A DNA stretch of 64,000 bases from Vanessa cardui (Eukaryota; Arthropoda; Insecta; Lepidoptera; Nymphalidae). The stretch is taken from the NCBI RefSeq assembly GCF_905220365.1, contig NC_061136.1, positions 11,139,702 through 11,203,701 of the forward strand, read 5' to 3'. A program made the translations under genes and the position numbers. Numbering within the stretch: the stretch's first letter is position 1; every line of letters begins with the position of its first letter. The notes beneath the pieces were generated by a model. That model saw nothing but the letters and a program-made list of their open reading frames with translations, searched no databases and was not told the origin of the DNA. Shown one piece after another: positions 47,690 through 58,354 of this stretch.

Positions 47690-47945
47690 TGTTATACGGA
47701 CGGGAAAATGGGCAACCGAATGTACGTGGTCACCGCCGCTTGCAGAGAATAGTGCTGATTGAATTTATTTATTATTTTTATACTAACCATTTTTAGTACA
47801 GCCTTTTTGCCTTTACTGGTGATAGGAAGGCTAGTTCGTTTTCTGCCCAGACGATCAGATTACGATTCAACGGCGAAATACTGCTTGTATACTTGCCTCC
47901 TTTCCGCGCGGTCAAGATTTATACAGTTACTATTTTAGTTCGTAT
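47690..47945. repeat. Probable decayed LINE/SINE mosaic, unclassified
   Basis: 'aaatgggcaaccgaatgtac' with 'gtggtcaccgcc' resembles the reverse of the SINE A 3' region. 'gcctttactggtgataggaa', 'ctgcccagacgatcagatta' and 'cgattcaacggcgaaatact' resemble a repeat often met in Lepidoptera. Both identifications rest on general recollection, with no second copy here. Confidence 0.4.
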
Positions 47946-48280
47946 ATATTTTTTACACGTGCCAACACCCTACGAAACTAAAATGTTATATAGATATTTG
48001 GCTAAAGTAACAAAGGATCACTGACATTTCAACCCGCATACAACAAACAGCACTAAGTGGATTGTACTTACATACAAGGACTTGACAACAAAGCCTCACC
48101 ACCACTATACTACTAGGTCATTCCTTATTGTAATTATAGCATGAAAAGTTTCATATCGATTTTGAGCAATAGATGCCTATCTATTTACTTGGATAACTAA
48201 TTATGCACTCACTCGTCTGAGTCGGGCTAATTTTCAACTGCCGCGATAAATAGACAATAATTTACTATAATAAATAAAAT
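47946..48280. other. A+T-rich stretch, nothing recognised
   Basis: No gene or repeat is recognised. Confidence 0.4.
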
Positions 48281-48794
48281 TTTAACAAAAAGAAAAACCG
48301 ACTTCAAACAAAACACTATTTTAAAACAAATGAATATGCACGAAAAAGTAATAAAAATAATTGCGTATTCAACATATTTTTTAGAGTCTTCCTAAGTTAA
48401 ATGAAATGAAAATATTAGACTACTTAAAAGTCGATTAACGATTATATCATGTAGTTGTAAACTTTAGTTTTTACTTTCAGTCTACCCGTGACCACGAACA
48501 CTGCAAAGTGCTCGAAACGTCGGGATGTTTAAAAATAATTAATATACGCGATTCATCCGTTATAATTAGTTTTATTTAAATTTAAGACTTATGTCGTTTT
48601 CACATGGATACCATCATCGGAAAAAAAAATAAAAAAATGGTACCCCACGGGAAGCACTACCTTTCAAATAAAAAAAAATTTATCAAAATCGGTCCACCCA
48701 GTGAAAAGTCATGAGGTAACAAACATAAAAAAAAAAAAAAAAAAAAAAATACAGACGAATTGATAACCTCCTCCTTTTGGAAGTCGGTTGAAAA
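48281..48794. mobile_element. Short TIR element ('cgacttcaaa' family), longer copy
   Basis: The left end is 'aaaaaccgacttcaaacaaa' and the right end 'ttggaagtcggttgaaaa'. The interior matches 14774-15048 but adds 'atcaaaatcggtccacccag', 'tgaaaagtcatgaggtaaca' and a 24-A run near 48728-48750. About 48476-48580 holds the 'acccgtgaccacgaacactg ... attagttttattt' module also found in the foldback insertion at 27121. It has no transposase frame. Confidence 0.78.
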
Positions 48795-50121
48795 GGCTAA
48801 CACCAGAATAATTAAAGTCATAATATACGAGTCACAATTACAATAAGTAACATCTTCTTTTCAAAGTAATATTAACAGTAAGTTACCGGATATGGCGGAT
48901 ATTACCTCTTGTTTCAACGTACAGTCCGTCTACAAAACACAGATTCACCCACTATTTCATCCCTTTATCAAGGCAAAGCAAGGATAGTTAGAAAGTAAGC
49001 TAACGGAATAAGTTACAGTTACCATAAAGTATGTGGTACCTTAGCTTTAAATATTAGGTATCTGTACTACTATTATATAGTAACCTTGTCTGTCTATACT
49101 TTACGCCTTCACGACTAAACAACTTTATCTATTTTAATGGGATTTAATACGTAGCATGTTCGAACCTCAAAGATGGACGCAGACTTTTTGCTCCCTGTTT
49201 TCAGAGTACCCTGTTAGGGGCACAGTGTTGTATATATATTGTATAGTGTATAGACTTATGTACCTATTCCAAATAAGAATTCTATTGGGAAAACCTATCA
49301 GCGTGGGTCATTTACGGGCGATAGAATTTTTTCGCATGTTTCCATCGAATATCTTCAACGAAAGGAAACATTTTTATGAAAAACAGTAAACCTTTTTCCG
49401 ATAGTCTATTTCCATCGTCTAATGAGATGTAGAAATTTGTAATACTGGTATCCGAGATTACAACTTATTCTTAAAAAAAGGTTTTACTGGAATTGAAAAG
49501 GAGGTTGCAAGGTTATTTTCCGAATCATTATAAAATTTTCCCCGTTTTTTAGTTTATTTACACAAAAAGCTTTGTAATCGCCATATGTTTTGTTAATTAT
49601 TTAATTTTTCTTTTATTTTAATTTCTCTTGTATAATACATTTGTAAATATGTACAAACGTAACGTAACGTAACGTAACGTACTTAACGTAAAAAGTAAAG
49701 TAAAAAGTCGCGAATCAAATCTCATAAATATTAAAATAGGTAAGACGTTCTAAATTCAGTTTTAATGAATTTAAATGGAATAAAAAGGTTTATTCGTAAG
49801 ATAATTATGCAACAAATAAGTATCGAATTTTCTAATTACGGATAAATAAAGAAACCTCCTCAGAAACGTCTTACGTGAGTTCTATTAATTTGGGTCTATT
49901 GAATGAGACGTGATCTTGAAAGGCAATCTGTTGCGGGGACTTAGGAAAATTGGGCTCTCTTGTAATAGCGCCTTTTCTTATCTCTTATATTCGATAATAG
50001 GAATCTTGGAATACTTAATTATCAAAAAAAAATCCCTTTATTATTTCGTATGTATTCTAAAACCGAATATATTTGGTCCCAGTCGTAGAATATAGAATCA
50101 TTTTTTCTCTTTTTCTCAGAC
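48795..50121. other. A+T-rich stretch with a pentamer tandem repeat
   Basis: No gene is seen. Five exact tandem aacgt units lie at 49656-49680. Open frames of 60-77 codons here have no domain. Confidence 0.4.
49656..49680. repeat. Short tandem repeat (AACGT)5
   Basis: Five exact copies, followed by a sixth after a 4-base interruption. It is not the insect telomere unit TTAGG. Confidence 0.95.
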
Positions 50122-50262
50122 AGATTCCGTTCACTGCTGGACGAAAGTCTGGTCAATTGCCAAGCATCCTGATCTTGAGTCGCCTTTTTTAAATCGTCGT
50201 TTCTCCTCGCCACAGAGCGTCCCTCACTACGTTTGACTAAACGTGATCTTCCTTCTAGCACA
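50122..50262 (-). pseudogene. RTE-clade LINE, extreme C-terminal remnant
   Basis: The minus-strand translation LEGRSRLVKRSEGRSVARRN followed by DDLKKAT parallels the segment after RRVLEWIPRLGKRNVG in the 34587-35190 remnant. The DNA also shares 'actgctgga' and 'ctacgtttg-ctaaacg' positions with it. Downstream residues are degenerate. Only about 45 codons are left, so it is inactive. Confidence 0.75.
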
Positions 50263-50688
50263 TGTCGACTCTATCAGCAAGTAGTGAAGAAGACAAGTAG
50301 ACACAATCGCACGAGATAATCATCTCTAAAGCTGCGATCGTACAGCTGTTTCTGATCCGTAGTTATTTTCACTTAGTTTCAGAAGTGTATTCGAACTTCG
50401 AAATATTTTTTTTAATAAGTATATACTTTTTTCAGATAATCTCTCCACACACTGCTCCGTTGACAGGTCGGTGAATACACGTAACTCTACGATGTTTTAC
50501 TACAACAACTAGCACGAGATGAATGAAAAAACAAATCAAGCAAATGAATTTAGAGGTACATATATGCCCTGAGTTTGAACTCAGAATTATCGTAAATATT
50601 ACCAATATACATATAATATTTTATTAAGAAAAATCGTAACTAAATTAATATTAAGATAAAAACATGTTTTAAATATATTGTTGTTCAT
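50263..50688. other. A+T-rich stretch with a possible SINE B scrap
   Basis: About 50508-50597 ('tagcacgagatgaatgaaaa', 'ccctgagtttgaactcag') resembles a decayed minus-strand family B head. No gene is seen. Confidence 0.4.
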
Positions 50689-50911
50689 TTTTTTTTATGG
50701 TATAGGTTGGCGGTTGGTTTCCTTACATCGTCAATGTGCCACCAACCTTGGGAACTAGGATGTTATGTCCCTTGTGCCTGTAGTTACACTGGCTCACTCA
50801 TCCTTCGGACCGGAACACAACAATACTGAGTACTGTTTTTTGACGGTAGCATGACTGATGAGTGGGTGGTACCTACCCAGACGGGCTTGCACAAAGCCCT
50901 ACCACCAAGTT
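50689..50911 (-). mobile_element. SINE family A, minus strand, internally shortened
   Basis: On the plus strand it opens with a T-run and 'atggtataggttggcggttg', then 'tcgtcaatgtgccaccaacc', 'tgttatgtcccttgtgcctg', 'gaccggaacacaacaatact' and 'gacgggcttgcacaaagccc' to 'taccaccaagt'. The segment corresponding to 'gtgaccacttaccatcagg' is missing. Confidence 0.92.
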
Positions 50912-50939
50912 AATATATTTAAGTTTTCAGTCACAGCAC

Positions 50940-51100
50940 ACAGAAGAAACCTACATGTGTCTAATTCCATAGAAATTCAGGCACATGTGTATTTCACCAA
51001 CCTGCATTTTAACAGCATGGTGGTATATGTCCCAAACCTTCTCCTCAAAGTGAGAGGAGGTCTTAGCCCAGCAGTGGTAATTTATAGACTGTTGTTGTTT
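50940..51100 (+). mobile_element. SINE family B, 3' half
   Basis: 'gaaacctacatgtgtctaat', 'tccatagaaattcaggcaca', 'ccaaaccttctcctcaaagt' and 'ttagcccagcagtggtaatt' to 'gactgttgttgttt'. It is 5'-truncated. It lies about 28 bases from the oppositely oriented SINE A copy. The 101-codon frame across both is chance. Confidence 0.88.
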
Positions 51101-51677
51101 AAAAATATACGAGAACATTCTTTTTTATATGTGAATGCATTTGCCTTACATTACTATAACTAATTTAAAAAAAGGTAAATGAGGTAAGGGCGTCAATTAA
51201 GGACCCCATGCTTATTATTCAAAAATATTACACATAGCGTGTTAATTATCAGCATCGTATTAAACATTATTATGTAAGAAGTATATGGCTGTACCTATCG
51301 ACCTTTTCTTGAATATAATGGCTTGTAAGATGAGCAAGCATATTTCAGGTTACAAGACTTTAATATCCGTTGAGAAGGTTCGCTGAGAATAGGAGTTATT
51401 CTCGGTCACAATACAACCTGTCTCTATAAAAGACCCTCGTCACATTAAACGTCAAACATTCTTGTACAAGGATTAAAATTCGTTGAAAAGCTGCGAGCAA
51501 AATGTATCGATCCACTGAAGTCTTATCAGAAATAGTTTATGACTTCTTTATTCTAAGAATGCAGATTACCCATCTGATGCTCTGGTCATGATAGCAGACC
51601 TTGGGAATAAAACGATCGCCTCCTAGCTATTTCTATTCATATTTAATATATGTATATGACTAGTTTGACAAAAAAAG
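51101..51677. other. A+T-rich stretch with a TATA-like site and a small frame
   Basis: tataaaag at 51425-51432 is followed 70 bases later by caaaatg, a good insect start context, opening a 29-codon frame (51502-51591) with no recognisable product. I do not call it a gene. Confidence 0.35.
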
Positions 51678-51797
51678 AGACCCACTGAGTTTCTTTCCAA
51701 GGTTCTTCTCACTTTTGATTCCTTTGCCGACCCGGTGATAGTGTTAATTTAACTATCAATAAGTAAATGGAATGCGTCCATATTGAATAAAAAAGTT
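51678..51797 (+). mobile_element. LINE-like 3' end, second subfamily
   Basis: 'gacccactgagtttctttcc', 'ggttcttctcacttttgatt', 'gacccggtgatagtgttaat' and 'tattgaataaaaaagttact' pair best with 63437-63560 rather than with the 8983 type. It is a diverged copy. Confidence 0.7.
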
Positions 51798-53130
51798 ACT
51801 GCTGAATGTTGGTACTGCTGAAATATAAGCCAGCCCTCACAGTGCCAACGCGTTGTTAACCATGAGTGCAAATATTATATTATTTGTAGCTCCAGCTTGC
51901 TTACTCGTCTTTGCAACCAGCTTGTCTGCGATTTTGGGGACTTAGAAGAAAAAAAATTGCTCTTTATTTATAACTATAAATTCTATTCTAGGTACTTAAT
52001 ATTATCGCTAAAAATATTTTCCAGAGTACTTTGTCATTCTCGCTTGTTTGCTTTCAATAATGTAAAGAGCGAAGTGTTTTAATTTAAAAAGTTGGTGCCG
52101 CTTGAGGTTCAAAGTTGAGACAACAAGCAGTTTTAGGCTAATAGCTTTTTGCTTTAGATTTTCATTGTTTACTAGCTGTAATAACCTGACTTCGTTATCA
52201 TATAATTAAATAACTTTGCCCTGTATAATACTATAAAGAAATTATAAGTTAGACTGCGAATTAAAGAACCTCATATACAGAAGGTTTTGAGGTCTACGGT
52301 GTTCCAATACATATTGGTTTCCTCACCACGAGAGAGATTATCTATGAACACAAACGAAATTAAATACACAATATTCGGCTGAGATGATCGATATATAATG
52401 ATCGATAAATTAATGAAAAATAAACATATACACAATTGTATAATAACCTATATATTTAGATACTAAAGGATTAGCTCAAGGCTACCTCTGATACATCAAA
52501 TCGTGTTAGACACGTGTTAAATAAAATATTCATATTGTGAATACGAAAGCATATTCGTCCTCTTTTCACAGCAGCAACAAAGCAGCCGATTGAAGCTGGA
52601 GACTCCCATAGGCTTTTATCCTAGAAAAAATGTTCAAGAATAAAGACGCGAATAAAAACTAGTGCTCTAAATACGGTATAACAATAGCCAAGAACAAAGC
52701 CTGTTACATTGACTAAAGTAAGATAAATTGTACTATCAAATTGTTCTGTTTTTATATAAAAACAACGCTCATTTTGAAATTTTCATCAATATATATGTCG
52801 GCGTGAAACCACGAATTTAAGAAAAATACGTGTCCAGAAATTATTATTTTAATAATTTAAAACTGTTTGATTGTTAAATTAATAATTTTTAGGGAATTTT
52901 GAAATGTTAGTTAGTCTGAAATATTTTAGTGTTTGTAAACAGCTGTTTTGTTGAGTGAATAAGTCTACCCACCTATTTTTGTTATAAAAGACAAGCGCCC
53001 GGCCATCGACAGGCTTGGTCGAGTCGTCGGAGCGATCGGACCGCCTCATATTGGGATAAATCAGAGAGGATTATTTCCTGAGTTTTATTTCATACCACTG
53101 AAGATGGTTAAAGATCGAAACCCTGACACT
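51798..53130. other. A+T-rich stretch, no gene seen
   Basis: 'actagctgtaataacctgac' near 52174 may be a decayed Helitron-like end. A GC-richer patch at about 52995-53045 ('gcgcccggccatcgacagg') has no coding frame. Other sequence is featureless. Confidence 0.4.
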
Positions 53131-53132
53131 TG

Positions 53133-53155
53133 TGACGTCAGCTACACTGACGTCA
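53133..53155. promoter_or_regulatory. Two perfect TGACGTCA sites 15 bases apart
   Basis: TGACGTCA occurs at 53133-53140 and 53148-53155 within 'tgacgtcagctacactgacg'. The pattern parallels 28466-28489. It lies about 90-135 bases after a GC-richer patch. No gene is visible nearby. Confidence 0.35.
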
Positions 53156-54817
53156 TGTTTTTTTTTAAAAACGGGCTCGGACATGCTGCTCCGTTATATA
53201 TTATCGTTATATTTACATGTAACTCTATGAATGTAACATTTCCTTGAGAAGCTTTTTTATTGTATAGTTTAAGGCAATAAAACATAAACGTGTCACGATC
53301 TCAGAACCCGTCACTGGTACGTATTGATCCGATAAAATAACGCGTAACTTCAACGGCTATATCTTTAGTTTTATTGCTAACTTTATTGTGGTCATAAACG
53401 ACGTACTGAACGTATTTCACAAATTAACAGACATACGACCATCTTGTTGCTTTCTCTTAACATATAGAGCGGTTGTAATGTTTAGAATTTAATCATAATA
53501 AAACATAGCATACATATAGATACACATCTTTAAATATATTAACGTTTTTAATTAACTATGTAATTGTATTTACAGTTAAGTATCTCCTTAGTCTAGCTGT
53601 GTCGATTTAGTTAAATTCTAAAGCTTTCTCTTTAAGAGAACGTACAGTATACTTGCGAAGAATCATCTTAATACGGACTTAATTGATTTTCAATGTTTAA
53701 AATAATATAATCAACAGGTTGAATAAAAATATTTACACTAAAATTGTTATAAGAAATTTATCACAAAAGTATTCGAAAAATACAAATTGTGATAAATTAA
53801 TTGGTATTACATAAAAAGGTTTCAATTGGGTAAACAAGTAATAAACTAATCATATTTTTTAGAAAATATTATTTATATAAGTTTATATGTATATAGAGCT
53901 ACCTTTTACTCATAATGTATATTTTAAGACAGAAGTTTATGCAAGATATCTAAAGCAAAATTATTAATATTTTATAAACGTGCAGTATGCTTTAAACATA
54001 TTTAAAAACTTTTATTTTAAAGTAGAAAAGAGAATCATGTTCTAACTTTATTTTATTTTTTTAACTTTTTTAAGCAAGAGTAATACTTATGTCGCATTCT
54101 AAGGAGTTACTAATATTTCTATTTCTTTGGAGAACCTAAGTCAGCCTAAAACTTGAGCAATGAGTGGGGATGACAACAACCTGATTGAACCTTTGTTATC
54201 TTTTTAATTTCAAAATATATATGTTACATTTAATTAGTCTTACAATTTTATCCATTTTATTGCGTCTGTTATTAAAAACATAATAAAAAGCGGTTACGTA
54301 ACATAACCTTGGTTCCCACTGGAACACGACAAACCTGTTTAAGATATCTCTTCGACATTTCTCTCTTTCTTGTTTTATTTATATATTTAGTTTTAAAAAA
54401 ATATATAATGATATGATACTTGCATAATGAAACACAATACGTCAACTAAGAATTCACACACACAAACAAAGAAGACACATATACAAAATCGCACAGATAA
54501 CATGATACAATAAAATAAGGTCAATAGAGATATAGTTAAAGTAAAATCTTTTACCTACAATTTCCCAACTCCAAAATATGGCACTAAGCTTATATGGCGT
54601 ACAACAGATGCTCTTAAGACATTTCGTTCTTTCTTAAAAGCGGAAAGCGCTTCAATATTTTTAATAATTCTTTTACAAACAATTTTCCATTTCCAGCTAT
54701 TAATATTGCTTCATATTAAAATTAAACCGCTTATAACGCGTTTTGTTAATACTTAGTTTTGACAAATTGTTGATTTATATTCATTTTAAATATGCTATAT
54801 ATATATATATATATGTG
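53156..54817. other. A+T-rich stretch, no gene seen
   Basis: It ends in a (TA)n run at about 54795-54813. Nothing else is recognised. Confidence 0.4.
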
Positions 54818-55030
54818 ATTGGACAACATAACATATATTACTCAGTAAGCAGATAAAGCACTTGTGTTATGGAAAATCAGAAGTAACAACGGTCCAACAA
54901 GCACACAGATCCAAGACAACATAGAAAACTAATGAATTTTTTCTACATCGACTCGGCTGGGAATTGAACCCGGGACCTCAGAATGCTGTACCAATGAAAA
55001 CCGGTAGACACGACTTGACCACGGAGGTCA
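54818..55030 (-). mobile_element. SINE family C, tRNA-derived
   Basis: On the minus strand it starts gacctccgtggtcaagtcgt and has the B box 'cgggttcaattcccagc' then 'cgagtcg', followed by 'ttttctatgttgtcttgg', 'ttccataacacaagtgcttt' and 'atgttgtccaat'. It matches the copy at 25125 block for block. The tRNA-like head lacks a complete cloverleaf continuation, so it is a SINE and not a tRNA gene. Confidence 0.88.
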
Positions 55031-55489
55031 TCTTAATTTTAAATTACTTCGCATAATTAATTTTTTTTGAAAGTACATAAATACGTGTTATGCTCTGATG
55101 ACCTACCCAGAATTTATAACTAATACATGAATTTTAACAGAAGGTTTCAAAGCAGAGCAAAGACCGCTGAGATCATAATTTGTTCATACTTAACTGCTTA
55201 AGAATACTTCGTGAAGATACTAATATGTGTCGCATAATAAGGAATGAGTTACCCACATTAACAAAAAAAAGTAATGATATGGCCTAACAAGAAACCATAA
55301 AATTGGTGGAGTTCTTGAAGTTTTCACTGCGAACTATAAACTTGAAATCAATATGACTGTGAAAACCGTGAGCTATTCATGCGCTTGCTTTTAAGTGTTC
55401 TGCTATACTCGTATGTTTTTATTTAGTCACTTGCATCGTCTATCAAGTGGCAACTAGTCGTCATTTTGTTAATAATTAAATAATTAATG
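55031..55489. other. A+T-rich stretch, nothing recognised
   Basis: No gene or repeat is recognised. Confidence 0.4.
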
Positions 55490-55655
55490 TTTTAAATGTG
55501 AAAGTAACTGTCCGTCCATCCGTCGAACAAACCAGTGAACCGAATTTGATGAAATTTGTTGCAAAGCAAACTTGAACTTCAAGGAATAACGTGACAATCA
55601 AACCTAAAACGCGAGCGAAACCGGTGTTGACAACAAGTGATAAAAAAGGTAACAA
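55490..55655 (+). mobile_element. Helitron-like internal fragment
   Basis: 'aaatgtgaaagtaactgtcc', a (cgtc)-rich run, 'accagtgaaccgaatttgat', 'gcaaagcaaacttgaacttc' and 'cgcgagcgaaaccggtg' match the module at 31965 and 37227. Confidence 0.6.
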
Positions 55656-55837
55656 GGATAAAAGATAATAAAAGTAATCTGGGCTATGATGTGCTATTTC
55701 GAAGAACCTAAGATTATAATTTTTATTTTAGCAACACATAGCAGCATATACAAGTAAAGCACTTCTGCCCTAAAACATATTCCACACACACACTGTTAAT
55801 ACGCTATCAACTATCGAAGATGTTATATGATTTACTA

Positions 55838-56066
55838 TTTTTTTTCCGCTGGAAAAACGCTTTACGCGCTTCCCCCACGTCATGGAAAGTGGGGGGTTGT
55901 GTGAGACTCCCCGGTTTCCTGGACGCTGAGTGCGCCCAGGTCCACCGGGTTTACCCACTAAAAAACCAGCGGTCTCCGTCTTTCGGCGGGCACCACAGGA
56001 TCGCTTACACATGCTACCGTGACGCCCTGACGGTTGGCCCGCCTATAAAGGCCAACCCTGGCTAAG
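55838..56066 (-). mobile_element. 5'-truncated R1-clade 3' UTR copy with short A-tail
   Basis: On the minus strand it reads 'gggccaaccgtcagggcgtc', 'acggtagcatgtgtaagcga', 'ccgctggttttttagtggg' and 'gggggaagcgcgtaaagcg', then 'tttttccagcgg' and an A-run. This is very close to 2030-2213, including upstream sequence that the other two copies lack. Hairpin 1 is kept with G-T wobble pairs (tcacgg/ctgtgg). It is probably a recent product of the same family as the element at position 1. Open frames on both strands over it are chance. Confidence 0.9.
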
Positions 56067-56141
56067 CAGCTTCAATTTAAGTATCTTTTTAAGTAACAGA
56101 ACGGGACATAATAACATATCGATGTATTATTAAAAAAACAA

Positions 56142-56514
56142 AATACCCGACTGCACACTAAAAAAAGAGTAAAACTTTGCGTTGACGCAGAATTAACATG
56201 TTCCCGTGGGAATTTTGAGAAAAAACGTATCCTATATTAATTACTCCCGTGATTGAAATGAATCTAATGATACCGCATACATATTTTTTTAAAGGGAAAT
56301 TTAGAAAAAATATTATTATGTCTTTATCCCGTGGGACTTTTAGGATAAAATGTATCCTATGACACTCCCGTAATCAAGACAAATCTAACGATACCTCATA
56401 CATCAAAATCCATCAAGCCGTTTAGGCTACAGGAGGTCACAAAGGAAAAGACATACATACATACTTACATACACTCGAAAAACATTACCCTCCTTCTTTG
56501 GCAGTCGGGTAAAA
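56142..56514. mobile_element. TIR element ('acccgactgc' family) with internal duplication
   Basis: The ends are tacccgactgc (56144-56154) and gcagtcgggta (56501-56511), exact complements over 11 bases. Inside, 'cccgtgggaattttgag' ... 'cgtatcctat' ... 'gataccgcatac' (about 56203-56280) is repeated as 'cccgtgggacttttagg' ... 'tgtatcctat' ... 'gatacctcatac' (about 56328-56402). There is an (acat)n run at about 56452-56474 and no transposase frame. The class is uncertain. Confidence 0.72.
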
Positions 56515-58079
56515 ACAGGACTTGACTGAAGCGTCCTTTTACAGCCATTCAGAGTCCGTTTATAATAATAAATTAGAAAATCGAATCGAAAGGAAATTCG
56601 ACATGACTAATCATTTTAAAAAAAAAAACTAATTTGATGTCCACATAGGATTCAGATTAACTTGATTTAATTACGATTTTTAATGTTACCTACGCGCAGT
56701 TGTTACCTACAAAGTAACAACTGCGCGGTTTCTGAAAGACTTACAAAGCGGATGTTGTTTACGCTACGTTTCCGGTCCTTTTTGTTACGTTTCGGTTAAT
56801 GTTTTAATAATGCGTAATAAATGTTCTTTATAAGAATAAAGTTATGTCATATATGTTATATTATTACGATATATTTCTTTGATATTTATATAAATAGATC
56901 GCCGAGGCAATGTAACAACAGCAAGCCCCAGAGAACAAAACATTTTATTTCCTAAGGCTGATAACTCATATTTTAGGTAAGTTATGGTTAAAACTCATTA
57001 TAGAGCCAATGTGGCCAACATTGGTTGGTGACCACTTACCATAAGGTTAATTATTTGCCATTCTGCTTATCTTATATAAAATAATATAAATACACGTATA
57101 TACATTTGTATCTTTATTGAATTTAAGTTATAAAAACGAGTTCCCCAATTACAACAGCAAAGGAATTATAACAAGAATTTGAAATTCGAAAACGTTGAAA
57201 CCGCAACGCGGATTCTCGATTTTAATTAATCCACGAAGAACTGCGGCCCCAAACTCGAATCTAACTATTACTAAAGACGAACCTTCAATTTTCACTACAT
57301 CCGTTTATTACATTTTAAATGAATATATTTAAAGAATTGAGATGTTTTATTAGTTTAATAAAATTGATGATATTAATAAGTTTTATCAAAATTTATCTTC
57401 ATTATGTGAATGATATAAAAATATTAACACCTAGGAAAGAAGTCCAAATGAATATTGGAAAATAATACACAAAAACAACATTTATTTTTATAATTAAGAA
57501 AATCTAAAAAAAGGTAATTATTTTTTAATATGTAACAATGATTGATAGATCTCCCATCAATTATAAAAAACGCAGTTTTTACAAAACTATAGATAATGAA
57601 CAAATTAACGATGAATGCGATTGACTCAGATAGGAGCCCAGATATAGATGTGTAGGGGAACGAAAACAATTATGATGATTATGATTATGGAACAATTATA
57701 TACGTAATACCTAAGCTCGAATGCAGAAAAGCAAATAAGAAACGAAATATTATTCAAAAAAATTGGGTACAAATTCAAAGGTCAATTGCAAAGTCTTCAA
57801 AGAGATATCGTCCGAGCAACTTCTGAAACTATGCTATATTAGTATTTCGTGCTGGTATTTGGTACCCGCAGGATAGACTTTGTATAGAACGTGGCTGGAT
57901 GGTTTTCTGATACTATTGATGCTTAATGTTCATAAATGTAACGTCGCTATCGCGTAATCGCTTTCTTAATTAATTTATAGTATATTTATGTTTTTATTCA
58001 CATATATTAAGCGGGCAATCAATAAGCTTCGAATGATATCACGTCATAAAATTATGGTATTTATAAAAATTACAAAATA
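56515..58079. other. A+T-rich stretch with a hairpin and a SINE A scrap
   Basis: The perfect hairpin at 56693-56727 is listed separately. About 57010-57055 ('ttggttggtgaccacttacc') is a decayed SINE A fragment. No gene is seen. Confidence 0.4.
56693..56727. repeat. Perfect 14-bp inverted repeat with 7-base loop
   Basis: cgcgcagttgttac (56693-56706) pairs exactly with gtaacaactgcgcg (56714-56727). A direct gttacctac repeat overlaps the left arm. It is not part of a repeat family that I recognise. Confidence 0.93.
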
Positions 58080-58354
58080 CAGACTGTAAATTTTCGGACT
58101 GCTGGGTTTAAGCCTCCTTTCTCTTTGGGGAGAAGGTTAGGAGTATATTTCACCACGCTGACCTAATTCGGGCTAGTGTATTCATACCTATGTGTCACAA
58201 TTTCGTTAAAAATAGAAACATGCAAGTTTCCTCATGATATTTTTCTTCACCGCTAGCACGATGAAATTCAGAAATTCAGAGGTGTTTGCCTGGATTTGAA
58301 CCCGCAGTCATCAGTTATTATGAACGTGTTCTAAAAACAAGGCTACCACGGCTC
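58080..58354 (-). mobile_element. SINE family B, old full-length copy
   Basis: Minus strand: the head is strongly mutated (gagccgtggtagcc), while the B box 'gcgggttcaaatccaggc' is well kept. Body blocks continue to 'cctccccaaagagaaag' positions and 'tacagtctgtattt'. The overall length equals that of the young copies at 3576 and 42324, but with many substitutions. Confidence 0.82.

Noticed and set aside
49656..49680. Telomere-type repeat
   Set aside because: The unit is AACGT, not the insect TTAGG/CCTAA, and there are only five copies.
54960..55030. tRNA gene on the minus strand
   Set aside because: A- and B-box-like sequences are present, but the unit continues into the SINE C body and recurs at 25125. 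It is a SINE head, not a tRNA gene. The same applies to the SINE B and D heads.
55770..56065. Two opposite ~80-codon open frames
   Set aside because: Both run across a truncated R1 3' UTR copy, which is non-coding in the intact element.
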